From the NCBI GenBank assembly GCA_902528215.1, contig CABZRR010000006.1, positions 1 to 57,927 on the forward strand: a stretch of 57,927 bases of DNA, written 5' to 3'. The notes below the pieces were generated by a model. The model was not told the DNA's origin and did not search any database. It was given only the letters and a program-made list of their open reading frames with translations. The stretch comes from an uncultured SAR86 cluster bacterium (GTDB taxonomy: Bacteria > Pseudomonadota > Gammaproteobacteria > Magnimaribacterales > D2472). Position numbers and translations under genes: made by a program. Shown one piece after another: positions 28,603-37,976 of the stretch (position 1 is its first letter; every line of letters begins with the position of its first letter).

Positions 28603-30474
28603 TTACATTAATCCTTTGGTAGATACAACCTCATTTGATTCAATAACAATTGCAGATTTAAGACATCTAGCAAATGTTTTAAAGGTTGCTTCAAGTAAAT
28701 GATGTGAGTTTTTACCATCAGTTTCAATATGACATGTGAAAGCAGCTGCATTGATAAGCGATACAAAAAAATGTTCAAACATTTCGGTAGGGAAATCACC
28801 TACCATTTCTCTTAACTCAGAGCACTTGAAATTTAAGAATCTTCTTGAACACAGATCAATACTTACATTACATTTGACTTCATCCATCACTAAAGTTTCA
28901 CTAGATGCATATCTAGAAATACCATGTCTTTCCTGCAACGCATCATTAATGGAAGATCCCAGAGTAATAGCAATATCTTCAATTGTGTGGTGTTCATCGA
29001 TTTCTAGATCTCCAAGACAAGAAATATTAAGATCTATCGAGCCATGTTTTGAAAATTGCTCTAATAAATGATCAAGATACTTTAGGCCTGTATTAATATT
29101 ATATTTTCCCGTTCCATCTAAATTTAAATTTATGTATATAGATGTCTCATTCGTTTTTCTAATTTCAGTTGATATTCTTGAGGTAGATTTTTGATTTGCC
29201 AGACTTTCTCGAATTTTTACAGCTTCAGCGTGAGCATCAAGATTTTCAGCATTTGCCATAGTAATCACAGTATCTTTTAAGTTTAAAAAACCCTCTGATG
29301 ATGCTGTTTGAACGCTTATCTGTTTACCAAAGTCTTTGACTCCTAAACCTGAGAATACTTTTGCCATTCCATTGGTTGGCAATACATGATTTGTCCCAGC
29401 AGAATAATCACCAAAAGATTCAGGACTTAATGAGCCGCAAAAAATTGAACCCGCATTATTAATTTTCATCAAAGTGTCTGCATAGTCATCATCAAGTAAA
29501 ATTAAATGTTCAGGAGCACATTCATTTATTAAATTTATAGAGTCATTTGAGGATTTCACTTTAATTAATATTAGGTTGGTTAAACTTTTTTGCAGAATGT
29601 TCTGTCTAGATAGTGAAGAAGTTTGTTTTTTAATTTCTTTTTTTACATTTGTTAATAAAGTTAAGTTGTTTGACAATACAAAGGCTCTTGCTGCTGGATC
29701 ATGTTCAAGTTGAGATAAGACATCGGCTGCTATCAAATCAACCTTTGAAATATCATCTGATACAACCATTACCTCACTTGGACCAGCTGGTAAATCAATA
29801 GCAACAGAATCGGAACATATTTTTTTAGCAGAATTTACGTAAGCATTTCCAGGACCGAATATTTTATCTACTTTTGGAATTATTGTGTTTCCATAAGCCA
29901 TTGCAAATATAGCTTGAGAACCGCCAACTTTATAGATAGATGAAACACCAAACATTTTTGCTATCCATAATATTTCTACGGCTATCTTTCCTGTTATAGA
30001 TGGGGGAGTGCAAACTACTATATTTTTACACCCAGCAATAGTTGCAGGAATCAGCTGCATTAAAAATGATGATATTAACGGAGCTGTTCCTCCAGGAACA
30101 TATATTCCAATAGATTCTATAGGTCTGAATTCTTTCCAGATAGATATTCCCTTAGTGGTTTCAATAGCCGATGAAACTAAATTCTTTTTTTCATTTTCAC
30201 AAATAATTTTGATGTTATTAGCAGAATTTAAAATCGCTTGTTTTAAATCATTAGAAATTTCATTTTCAATATTTTTGAATTCTGATTTTCGTACTTTAAA
30301 TGATTTTATTTCAGGTAAATTTAGTTCTGCATTTATAAGATTAAATGCCTTGGTTCCTTTGTTTGCAATTAATTCTTTGTATCTCAGTACTGTCTTATCT
30401 ACATCTTTAGAATTATTAATATTCGAAAGCCAGTTAATTGAGGAATTAGATTTTGATCTATTTATTAATTTCAT
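28603..30474 (-). CDS. hisDB: Fused histidinol dehydrogenase (N-term) - imidazoleglycerol-phosphate dehydratase (C-term)
   Basis: One 623-aa ORF: HisD motifs (SIGIYVPGGTAPL, KIFGPGNAYV, DLPAGPSEVMVVSD, LSQLEHDP) followed by IGPD motifs (LDHLLEQFSKHGSIDL, DEHHTIEDIAITLG, FFVSLINAA, NSHHLLEATFKTFARCL). Confidence 0.95.
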   Translation of the reverse strand: MKLINRSKSNSSINWLSNINNSKDVDKTVLRYKELIANKGTKAFNLINAELNLPEIKSFKVRKSEFKNIENEISNDLKQAILNSANNIKIICENEKKNLVSSAIETTKGISIWKEFRPIESIGIYVPGGTAPLISSFLMQLIPATIAGCKNIVVCTPPSITGKIAVEILWIAKMFGVSSIYKVGGSQAIFAMAYGNTIIPKVDKIFGPGNAYVNSAKKICSDSVAIDLPAGPSEVMVVSDDISKVDLIAADVLSQLEHDPAARAFVLSNNLTLLTNVKKEIKKQTSSLSRQNILQKSLTNLILIKVKSSNDSINLINECAPEHLILLDDDYADTLMKINNAGSIFCGSLSPESFGDYSAGTNHVLPTNGMAKVFSGLGVKDFGKQISVQTASSEGFLNLKDTVITMANAENLDAHAEAVKIRESLANQKSTSRISTEIRKTNETSIYINLNLDGTGKYNINTGLKYLDHLLEQFSKHGSIDLNISCLGDLEIDEHHTIEDIAITLGSSINDALQERHGISRYASSETLVMDEVKCNVSIDLCSRRFLNFKCSELREMVGDFPTEMFEHFFVSLINAAAFTCHIETDGKNSHHLLEATFKTFARCLKSAIVIESNEVVSTKGLM

Positions 30475-31341
30475 TTAGTTTAAAATTTTTTCTACGGGCA
30501 TTACTAATATAGATGAGGCTCCATTAGATTTAAGTTGCTCCATCGTTTCCCAAAACACAGGTTCACTGCAAAGTGCATGAATAGCAACCTTATCTTGTTG
30601 TTGCAATGGGATAATAGTTGGCGAATCAGCTCCAGGAAGTAATTTGCAAATTTTTTCAACTGAATGAGTTTGTGCATTTAGCATTACATATTTGCTTTCT
30701 GCAGCATTGATAACTCCTTCAAATCGCTTAATTAAATCTAAAATATTTTTATCATTAATTTTTCTATAAGAAACGGGAGAAATAAGGACTGCCTCTGAAT
30801 CCATTAAATTTTTAAACTCAATTAAATTATTTTCCTCAAGGGTTGCTCCTGATGAAACAAGATCACATATACAATCAGCTATTCCAATATATGGTGTAAG
30901 CTCCACAGATCCATTAATTTTTATTACCTCAGCTTTAATATCTTGAGCTTTTAGGAATTTTTTTACCAAAGCAGGGTAAGACGTTGCAATGATTTTATTT
31001 TTTAATGATCTCAACTTAGAGTTCATTGGCTTGGCAAAAGCCAATCTACATTTAGAAAAACCAAGACTTAAAACTGATTTAGCAGAGATTTTTTTATTTG
31101 ATACAGCTTGTTCAGCCAACACATTTTGCCCAACAATACCTAGATCTGCTACTCCTTTTGATACCAATGAAGGTATGTCGTCATCCCTGACCAATAATAT
31201 ATCTATATCCATATTCGAGGATCTAGCTAACAATTTATCTCCATTAGTTGAAAAATTTATTCCAGATTTTATTAATAAATCTTTACTATCATCATAAAGT
31301 CGACCTTTACGTTGTATAGCTATAGTAATTTTTTTTGTCAT
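30475..31341 (-). CDS. hisG: ATP phosphoribosyltransferase (long form)
   Basis: ITIAIQRKGRLYDDS, DIPSLVSKGVADLGIVGQN, C-terminal ACT-like extension (PGADSPTIIPL). Confidence 0.95.
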   Translation of the reverse strand: MTKKITIAIQRKGRLYDDSKDLLIKSGINFSTNGDKLLARSSNMDIDILLVRDDDIPSLVSKGVADLGIVGQNVLAEQAVSNKKISAKSVLSLGFSKCRLAFAKPMNSKLRSLKNKIIATSYPALVKKFLKAQDIKAEVIKINGSVELTPYIGIADCICDLVSSGATLEENNLIEFKNLMDSEAVLISPVSYRKINDKNILDLIKRFEGVINAAESKYVMLNAQTHSVEKICKLLPGADSPTIIPLQQQDKVAIHALCSEPVFWETMEQLKSNGASSILVMPVEKILN

Positions 31342-31344
31342 TTG

Positions 31345-31602
31345 TTAATCCTTTTTTAAAAGGCCTAAATATCCTTTGTTCGATTCTTTAAATAAAAAAC
31401 GAGCTACTCTAGTAACCGTAGCGGTTGATGTATTAAGTTTTGATGCTATATCTCTATAAGTTGTATTGCCTTTATACAAGAGTTGGGCAACCTCCCATCG
31501 TTCCTGCATAGCCTCAATTTCTGCTGGAGTGCATAGATCCTTTAAAAAATTCTCTATATCTTTATCAGAATTTAGTTTTTTTAACGCTGTCGATAATTTC
31601 AT
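31345..31602 (-). CDS. TrpR/YerC/YecD family DNA-binding regulator
   Basis: DLCTPAEIEAMQERWEVAQLLYKGNTTYRDIASKLNTSTATVTRVARFL; heads the his operon. Confidence 0.9.
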   Translation of the reverse strand: MKLSTALKKLNSDKDIENFLKDLCTPAEIEAMQERWEVAQLLYKGNTTYRDIASKLNTSTATVTRVARFLFKESNKGYLGLLKKD

Positions 31603-31617
31603 GAGATGATTCTATAC

Positions 31618-31635
31618 GTTTTAGCATGTTAAAAC
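31618..31635. promoter_or_regulatory. Putative operator palindrome upstream of the TrpR-like regulator / his operon
   Basis: GTTTTAGCATGTTAAAAC, 18-bp near-perfect inverted repeat (GTTTTA-NCATGN-TAAAAC), 15 bp upstream of the start codon at 31602. Confidence 0.6.
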
Positions 31636-31699
31636 AATAGAACATTCATATTAATTTTTATTACATAAATCAGTTAAAATATAAAAATAGTTAATTTGT

Positions 31700-32584
31700 A
31701 TGATTAAATCAAAACCAAAATATTTATTTATTGGATTAGGAGTTATGGGCTATCCAATGGCAGGGCATCTGTCTAAATTAAATAGTATAGATTTATATAT
31801 TTATAATCGATCTACCAATGTAACTAAAAAGTGGTTATCGAAATATAATGGTCATGAATATATAAAAGATAAATTTGATGAAGTTAAATTTGATGGATTA
31901 ATTTTGTGCCTTAAAGATGATGCATCAATTATCAATGTCTTATCAAAAAATAAATTTATTGAACTTATAAAACCCAATGGCTTCATATTGGATCACTCAA
32001 CAACTTCTTTGGATCTAATAAACAAAGTTGCTAAAATTGATATCTATAAATCAAAGAACCTCACTTATTTTGATGCACCAATTAGTGGAGGTGAAATTGG
32101 AGCAATAAATGGAACTCTTACGATCATGTACGGAGGGCCTAGCAAAAAAATTAATATTTTAAAAAACATAATGAATGCATATTCTCACTCTATAACTAAG
32201 GTTGGTCCCAGTGGACATGGGCAATTAACAAAGATGGTGAATCAATTATGTATTGCTGGATTATTGCAAGGCCTGTCAGAAGCCATTGCTCTTGGCAAGT
32301 CATCTGATCTTAATATGAGCAAAGTTTTTAATGCAATTTCAGGTGGAGCAGCTCAATCTTGGCAAATGGATAATCGCTTTAAATCGATGGTTGATAATAA
32401 GTTTGATTTTGGATTCGCTGTAGATTTAATGATCAAAGATTTAAAAATTGCACTGGAACAAGCAAATTTAAATAACTTAGATCTTAAAACAACTAAATCT
32501 GTATTAAAAAACTATAAAAAATTGTCTCACGATAAAAACGGAAATCTTGACACATCAAGTTTAATAAAATTATTTAATGTATAA
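31700..32584 (+). CDS. NAD(P)-dependent 3-hydroxyisobutyrate dehydrogenase-family protein
   Basis: FIGLGVMGYPMAGHL, DAPISGGEIGAINGTLTIMYGG, GHGQLTKMVNQLCIAG, KDLKIAL. Confidence 0.92.
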   Translation: MIKSKPKYLFIGLGVMGYPMAGHLSKLNSIDLYIYNRSTNVTKKWLSKYNGHEYIKDKFDEVKFDGLILCLKDDASIINVLSKNKFIELIKPNGFILDHSTTSLDLINKVAKIDIYKSKNLTYFDAPISGGEIGAINGTLTIMYGGPSKKINILKNIMNAYSHSITKVGPSGHGQLTKMVNQLCIAGLLQGLSEAIALGKSSDLNMSKVFNAISGGAAQSWQMDNRFKSMVDNKFDFGFAVDLMIKDLKIALEQANLNNLDLKTTKSVLKNYKKLSHDKNGNLDTSSLIKLFNV

Positions 32585-32631
32585 AAGAAATACATTATAT
32601 TGGTAAAGTAATTTTTTAAATCCGGAGATAT

Positions 32632-33309
32632 ATGAAAATTTTAAAATCAATTACAGCAATGATGTTGATATTGTCTATGAATACATTTGCTGTTCCAGAA
32701 GGGGCTTTTACAACACTTCACGTAAAAGCAAAAAATGTAGATAAATACATAGAGATGATGAAAGATAATCAAGCTCCATTTGAAGCCATTGGCTCAGATG
32801 TAGCAGGAGTTTGTGTAACTAAAACAGGAAATCAATATCCTGGTGAAATGTTTGTTTGGAATGCCTTTCCTAGCGTTGAAAAAGCTATGGAAGCAACAGA
32901 TTTGTATGATCCAATGAAGGCATCAGGAGCATACAAAAAAATGCGTAATGTTAAATATTCATCCACTTTTAAGCCTTTAAAAGAATTTAAATTGCAACCT
33001 GGCTACGAACGTTTATGGAGACTAAACTTAAATGATCCAATGGCTTACACTCAAAAGATTGTCGAGCTAGAAGAAGCCATAAGAGCAGCAGGTCACGATA
33101 TGAATATTGGTGTATTTCAACCTCTCGGCGGTGGTACAGAAGTTTTCCATGTTAGGGCAGTGAGCCAGACTGCTGGCGATTTAGGAAAGGTTATTGATGA
33201 ATACTATGCTGGGGGATCTTGGGCTTCGATTTGGAATGAATCAGCTCAGTATGTTGATGAAATTGTCAGCGATACCATCGAGCATTGTCAGATTATTTAT
33301 ACAAAATAA
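32632..33309 (+). CDS. Secreted protein of unknown function
   Basis: Signal peptide (MKILKSITAMMLILSMNTFA), SD cggaga upstream, followed by a terminator. Confidence 0.75.
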   Translation: MKILKSITAMMLILSMNTFAVPEGAFTTLHVKAKNVDKYIEMMKDNQAPFEAIGSDVAGVCVTKTGNQYPGEMFVWNAFPSVEKAMEATDLYDPMKASGAYKKMRNVKYSSTFKPLKEFKLQPGYERLWRLNLNDPMAYTQKIVELEEAIRAAGHDMNIGVFQPLGGGTEVFHVRAVSQTAGDLGKVIDEYYAGGSWASIWNESAQYVDEIVSDTIEHCQIIYTK

Positions 33310-33322
33310 TTAATATCCAATA

Positions 33323-33348
33323 AAAAAGCCTGCTTATGCAGGCTTTTT
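33323..33348. terminator. Bidirectional Rho-independent terminator
   Basis: AAAAAGCCTGC-TTAT-GCAGGCTTTTT hairpin with T-tract, between convergent CDSs. Confidence 0.9.
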
Positions 33349-33360
33349 AATTTCTTTTTG

Positions 33361-33750
33361 TTAGCGTTTAATCCATGTTATTGCTAATTGAAAGACGACA
33401 ATAACTACATTTAATGCTGTAGATATAAACCCACCCGGGATAAATCCAGATTCAACTCTCTCAATTAGATCTGTACCTCTTGATGAGATTTCTGATAATT
33501 CAGCCATCATTTCAGCAGCACCGCTAATTATTGCTCCCCCTATTTGAGCAGTATTATAGAACATTAGTCCAACAATAAGATAAAAAGCAGTTGAAAAGAT
33601 TTTTGCCATGATTGGTGTTTCTGGATCAGCTGCAATTGCCGCTGCGAATCTAAAACCTAGCCATGAAAGCAATACCATAGCAACCATAAACATTGCATTT
33701 GATATAAAGCCCAAATACATTAAATTCCATATTTCATATTCCGTATTCAT
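33361..33750 (-). CDS. Small integral membrane protein of unknown function
   Basis: 129 aa with about three hydrophobic segments; SD-like CGGAGAAA upstream. Confidence 0.65.
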   Translation of the reverse strand: MNTEYEIWNLMYLGFISNAMFMVAMVLLSWLGFRFAAAIAADPETPIMAKIFSTAFYLIVGLMFYNTAQIGGAIISGAAEMMAELSEISSRGTDLIERVESGFIPGGFISTALNVVIVVFQLAITWIKR

Positions 33751-33816
33751 TATTTTTCTCCGAATTTATACCCTTTAATTAAGATACGTATAAATAATAT
33801 ACTAATATTCAAGCAA

Positions 33817-33831
33817 TGAGAATGATTCTCA
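33817..33831. promoter_or_regulatory. Putative Fur box (perfect 7-1-7 inverted repeat)
   Basis: TGAGAAT-G-ATTCTCA, close match to TGATAATNATTATCA, upstream of the TPR lipoprotein. Confidence 0.8.
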
Positions 33832-33888
33832 ATAATGCAAATTAATGCAACAATTAGCTTAATAAATTTATTTCAGGAGGTTACTAGA

Positions 33889-35556
33889 GTGGATAATATT
33901 AAATCTTTATTTTTATTTTTTTTAATACTTTTTGCCTCAGCATGTAGCAATAATTCTGATCACCAATTAACAGGTAAAGCTGGTGCTCCACTCCTAAAAG
34001 GATTAGGAGATCATACTCATCAAATTTCATCGAATGTTGATGGAGTGCAAAAATATTTTGATCAGGGATTGATTATGGCATTTGCATTTAATCATGCTGA
34101 ATCTATAAGGAGTTTCAAAGCAGCACAGAACTTAGATCCAAATTGCGCAATGTGTTATTGGGGTGAGGCATTAGCATTGGGTCCAAATATAAATGTGAAT
34201 AGTGATGGAAAAGTTATCATGGCTCCTGAAAACAGAATTGCAGCATTTAAGGCAATTAATAAAGCTATTGCTCTATCTGGAACAGTTTCTGAAAAAGAGC
34301 AGGCATACATATCAGCTTTATCATCCAGGTATGACGGAAATCCAGAATCAGATCGAGATCCATTAGATATCGCCTATGCTAATGCAATGGAAAAATTATC
34401 AATGAAGTTTCCAGATGATAATGATGCAGCATCATTGTTTGCTGAAGCTTTGATGAATACAATGCCTTGGAATTACTGGGCTGAAGATGGTGATCCAAAA
34501 CCAAATACAATTAAAGTCATTGATAGCCTTGAGAATGTATTAGCAAAAAATCCAAATCATCCTCTTGCTATACATTTATATATTCATGCGGTGGAGGCTT
34601 CTTCAAATCCAGGTAGGGCTGAAGACCCTGCTGATCGGTTAGGAAAACTAGTTCCTGGGGCAGGGCATCTTGTTCATATGCCAGCACATATTTATTGGCG
34701 TATAGGAAGGTATCATGATGCATCACTTGTAAACATTGAAGCTGCAAAAGTTGATGAGGATTATATAGCTCAATGTAATGCTCAAGGTTTTTATCCTGCT
34801 TTGTACTATCCTCATAATATTCATTTTTTATGGGCTGCATCTACTATGGAAGGTCGAAGTGAACTTTCAATAGAATCAGCATTGAAAGTTTCTAAATATG
34901 TTCGCATAGAGCAAATCAAACAAATTCCATTTTTAGAATTCTTTCATACTATTCCGCTACTTTCTTATGTAAGATTTGCTAAGTGGGATGAAATTATGGC
35001 ATATGAGAAACCGATAGATGAATTCAAGTTTTCTTTAGGTTTATATCACTATGCCCGAAGTATTGCTTTCGCATCAACAGGTAATACTGAGCAAGCCATT
35101 ACAGAACAAGAAAAAATATTACCACTTAAGGATGCTCCAGAAATTAAAGCAATCATAAGAGCTGGCCAACCATCGGATAAGTTACTTGAAATTGCAAATT
35201 ATCTTGCGATGGGTCAAATTGAATTGGCTAATATGAATTTAGATGCATCAATAATGCATTTTAAGATGGCTGTAGAAACGCAAGATGCTCTTCCATATAG
35301 AGAGCCAGAATTTTGGTACTACCCAACAAGACAGTCATTAGGACATGCATTGTTTCTAAACAAAGATTTTGAAGAAGCAGTAAGTGTTTTTAACCAAGAT
35401 TTAAAAGATTATCCTCGGAATGGTTGGTCATATTATGGACTCTATAAAGCTTATAAAGCACTAAATAAGGCTGAATTATCTAATGAGGCATTAGTAAAAC
35501 ATCAAGAAATTTGGCAGATGTCAGATGTTGAACTTAAATCATCTATAATTTATTAA
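33889..35556 (+). CDS. TPR lipoprotein of unknown function (GTG start; ORF track starts at 33835)
   Basis: AGGAGG SD at 33875-33880; MDNIKSLFLFFLILFASAC lipobox-like signal; YFDQGLIMAFAFNHAESIRSFKAAQNLDPNCAMCYWGEALALGPNIN. Confidence 0.85.
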   Translation: MDNIKSLFLFFLILFASACSNNSDHQLTGKAGAPLLKGLGDHTHQISSNVDGVQKYFDQGLIMAFAFNHAESIRSFKAAQNLDPNCAMCYWGEALALGPNINVNSDGKVIMAPENRIAAFKAINKAIALSGTVSEKEQAYISALSSRYDGNPESDRDPLDIAYANAMEKLSMKFPDDNDAASLFAEALMNTMPWNYWAEDGDPKPNTIKVIDSLENVLAKNPNHPLAIHLYIHAVEASSNPGRAEDPADRLGKLVPGAGHLVHMPAHIYWRIGRYHDASLVNIEAAKVDEDYIAQCNAQGFYPALYYPHNIHFLWAASTMEGRSELSIESALKVSKYVRIEQIKQIPFLEFFHTIPLLSYVRFAKWDEIMAYEKPIDEFKFSLGLYHYARSIAFASTGNTEQAITEQEKILPLKDAPEIKAIIRAGQPSDKLLEIANYLAMGQIELANMNLDASIMHFKMAVETQDALPYREPEFWYYPTRQSLGHALFLNKDFEEAVSVFNQDLKDYPRNGWSYYGLYKAYKALNKAELSNEALVKHQEIWQMSDVELKSSIIY

Positions 35557-35558
35557 TC

Positions 35559-36575
35559 ATGTCAAAATTTTTTTTATTAGTATTCTTTTTTTACTTATCA
35601 AGCCTGTATTCAGCAGACCTTTCTTCACAAAGAGGAATGACAAATATCTTAGGTCCTGAAACTTGGTCAAGATGCTCAGATCTAATATCTAACCCTAAAT
35701 CACGTAGTTATGAGTTGTCATACTTAAGAACTAAATCAATGCCTTTGTCGCCATTTGCAGGTGAATATAAGCCAAAATTTTTACCTGCATCTGCAATGCC
35801 AAACACAGTTCAAATATTTACCATGGATGTCCTTAACGAGGATGTTAATGACGGAAATCAAGGAACTCAAATGGATGCATTAGGCCACTTTGGTCATTTA
35901 GATGAGCCTTGGGATGGTGAAACTGAACTGGATATATCGAATGTAACTTTTTTTGGAGGATTAAAAGGCGATGTTGTTAAGCCCTCTAAGGAATCTCCAT
36001 TACTTAAGCTTGGAATAGAGACTGTACCTCCAATTATTACAACTGCAATACTTATCGATGTAAAAAAATATGCATATAACGGAAAATCTATGTCAGCAGG
36101 AGAATATGTATCAATTAATGACATCAATAAGTCGATTGAATCATCATCTTTAAAATCAAGAGGTATATTGCCAGGAGACGTTGTATTGATCTATACAGGC
36201 TGGAGTGATAATTATCAGGATCCTGATGAATTAAAACTATATTATTCAATGGCTCCAGGCATTTCATACAGATTAGCTGAATATCTGGCTTCAAAAAAAG
36301 TCGTTGCTGTTGGATTAGATACTCCTTTTGTTGATGCAGTAGCTGATCCAAATAACCCAATTCCAGCTCCTGAAGGTACTCCCGAAAATATGGTATTTCC
36401 AGTACATCATTATTTCTTAACTCAGGCTGGTGTTCATACACTTGAAAATTTTAATCTTAAAAAATTATCAAATGATTCAGTAGAGCTCTCTTGTGTAATG
36501 ATATTACCTTTAATGGTTAAAGGTAGTGCAGCATCTTCAATCAGACCTGTTGCTATAGGCCCATCAACTTCATAA
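35559..36575 (+). CDS. Cyclase family protein (kynurenine formamidase-like), exported
   Basis: Signal peptide; GTQMDALGHFGHL, DVVLIYTGWSDNY, LDTPFVDA pattern of the cyclase family. Confidence 0.8.
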   Translation: MSKFFLLVFFFYLSSLYSADLSSQRGMTNILGPETWSRCSDLISNPKSRSYELSYLRTKSMPLSPFAGEYKPKFLPASAMPNTVQIFTMDVLNEDVNDGNQGTQMDALGHFGHLDEPWDGETELDISNVTFFGGLKGDVVKPSKESPLLKLGIETVPPIITTAILIDVKKYAYNGKSMSAGEYVSINDINKSIESSSLKSRGILPGDVVLIYTGWSDNYQDPDELKLYYSMAPGISYRLAEYLASKKVVAVGLDTPFVDAVADPNNPIPAPEGTPENMVFPVHHYFLTQAGVHTLENFNLKKLSNDSVELSCVMILPLMVKGSAASSIRPVAIGPSTS

Positions 36576-36579
36576 ATTT

Positions 36580-37524
36580 ATGAGGAGAATAAATCTATTC
36601 TTAGTATTATTTTGTATTAATTTAAATGCATCTTATGAAATAACAGTACTAGCAACAAATATATCTAACTATGGTGGATTCGGAGAATGGAGTTTTTCAG
36701 CCTTATATGAAAGTGAAACTGAATCTGTGTTATTTGATACTGGATTTCATGAGGATACTGTTTTACATAATGCTAAAATTCTTGGAAAAGATCTATCAAA
36801 AGTTGAAAAGGTGATATTAAGTCATTTTCACAGCGATCATACAGGAGGCCTTCTCAAATTAAGAAAAACATACAAGGAACTTAACAGTAAAGCTTTTACT
36901 AAGGTTTATGTTGCAAGAGGCTTTTTTAATCAAAGATTTGCTCCAGATGGTTCAAAGGTCGGTCCGGGAAATTATGCTGATTCAAGTAAATGGAAAAAAG
37001 ACGCTGAAAATTTAGGCATTAATTTCATAATTCTAGATAGTCATTATGAAGTTTCAAAGAATATATTTGCAACGGGAACTGTTGAAAGGACTGTAGAGAA
37101 ATACAATGGGCCCGAGGGTTTAGTTGTAAAGGATATTAAATCAAATAAATTTGTTCCAGATATAATTTTAGATGACCAGTCAGCAGGCATGTTAACTGAA
37201 AATGGATGGGTAATGATGTCAGGCTGTGGACATTCGGGGATTATTAACACAGCAAAAAAACTCCAGTCTATTAACAATATACCTGTATACGGTGCCATAG
37301 GCGGATTTCACTTATTTAAAGCATCAGATCAACTTATAGATAAAACTGCTAATTGGCTAAAAAATCAGGGAATGACAAAATTTATGGGCGGACACTGTAC
37401 AGGCATATATGCTGCCGAAAGAGTCGCTGATATTATTGGTATATCAAGAGAAAATCTATCCCATACAGCTATTGGAAGCGTGTTAACAAAAGATTTAGTG
37501 ATTCAAAGAAGCTCTGTAGAGTAA
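36580..37524 (+). CDS. MBL-fold metallohydrolase, exported
   Basis: ILSHFHSDHTGGLLKL metal motif; SGCGHSGIINTAKKL; signal peptide. Confidence 0.88.
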   Translation: MRRINLFLVLFCINLNASYEITVLATNISNYGGFGEWSFSALYESETESVLFDTGFHEDTVLHNAKILGKDLSKVEKVILSHFHSDHTGGLLKLRKTYKELNSKAFTKVYVARGFFNQRFAPDGSKVGPGNYADSSKWKKDAENLGINFIILDSHYEVSKNIFATGTVERTVEKYNGPEGLVVKDIKSNKFVPDIILDDQSAGMLTENGWVMMSGCGHSGIINTAKKLQSINNIPVYGAIGGFHLFKASDQLIDKTANWLKNQGMTKFMGGHCTGIYAAERVADIIGISRENLSHTAIGSVLTKDLVIQRSSVE

Positions 37525-37529
37525 TTTTT

Positions 37530-37976
37530 TTAGGAGGTACTTGCCTTGATAAGTGATTTTTTAAGTTCTTCATACTCAAAACACTGGCTCGAGCAAAGAT
37601 TTTCTAATATAACAAGATTTTTTTTTGCAAGCTCAACTCTTCCAGTCTTAATGAAAAGTTCTCCCTGATACTCAAGAGCAGATTTGTTTTCAGGATCAAG
37701 CTCAAGCGATGTTTTGTAATACTTTTCCGCTAAATCATACTTACCAAGCTTTCTTTTTGTAAAAGCGTAAAGATTCCATCCATCTGAATCATTTGGTTTT
37801 GATTTTGTATATGCTTTTAATACCTTATCTGCTTTTCTATAATTTTCATTATCAAGATGTTTAATTGCTCTTTTATATAGAGTAGTTGCATCAAGCTTGT
37901 TGTACTTAACTGCTTCTGATGGCAAAGCTAATAGACAAAGTAAAGGCAAGTATTTTATTTTAGTTATATTTTTCAT
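37530..37976 (-). CDS. TPR-repeat protein, exported
   Basis: NLYAFTKRKLGKYDLAEKYYKTSLELDPENKSALEYQGELFIKTGR. Confidence 0.82.
   Translation of the reverse strand: MKNITKIKYLPLLCLLALPSEAVKYNKLDATTLYKRAIKHLDNENYRKADKVLKAYTKSKPNDSDGWNLYAFTKRKLGKYDLAEKYYKTSLELDPENKSALEYQGELFIKTGRVELAKKNLVILENLCSSQCFEYEELKKSLIKASTS

Noticed and set aside
28736-29071. 111-aa plus-strand ORF antisense to hisDB (also 30008-30478 and 30989-31297)
   Set aside because: Antisense to well-supported CDSs; composition follows codon shadowing, no SD or family resemblance.
36124-36441. 105-aa minus-strand ORF with Q/L-rich sequence
   Set aside because: Antisense shadow of the cyclase-family CDS.
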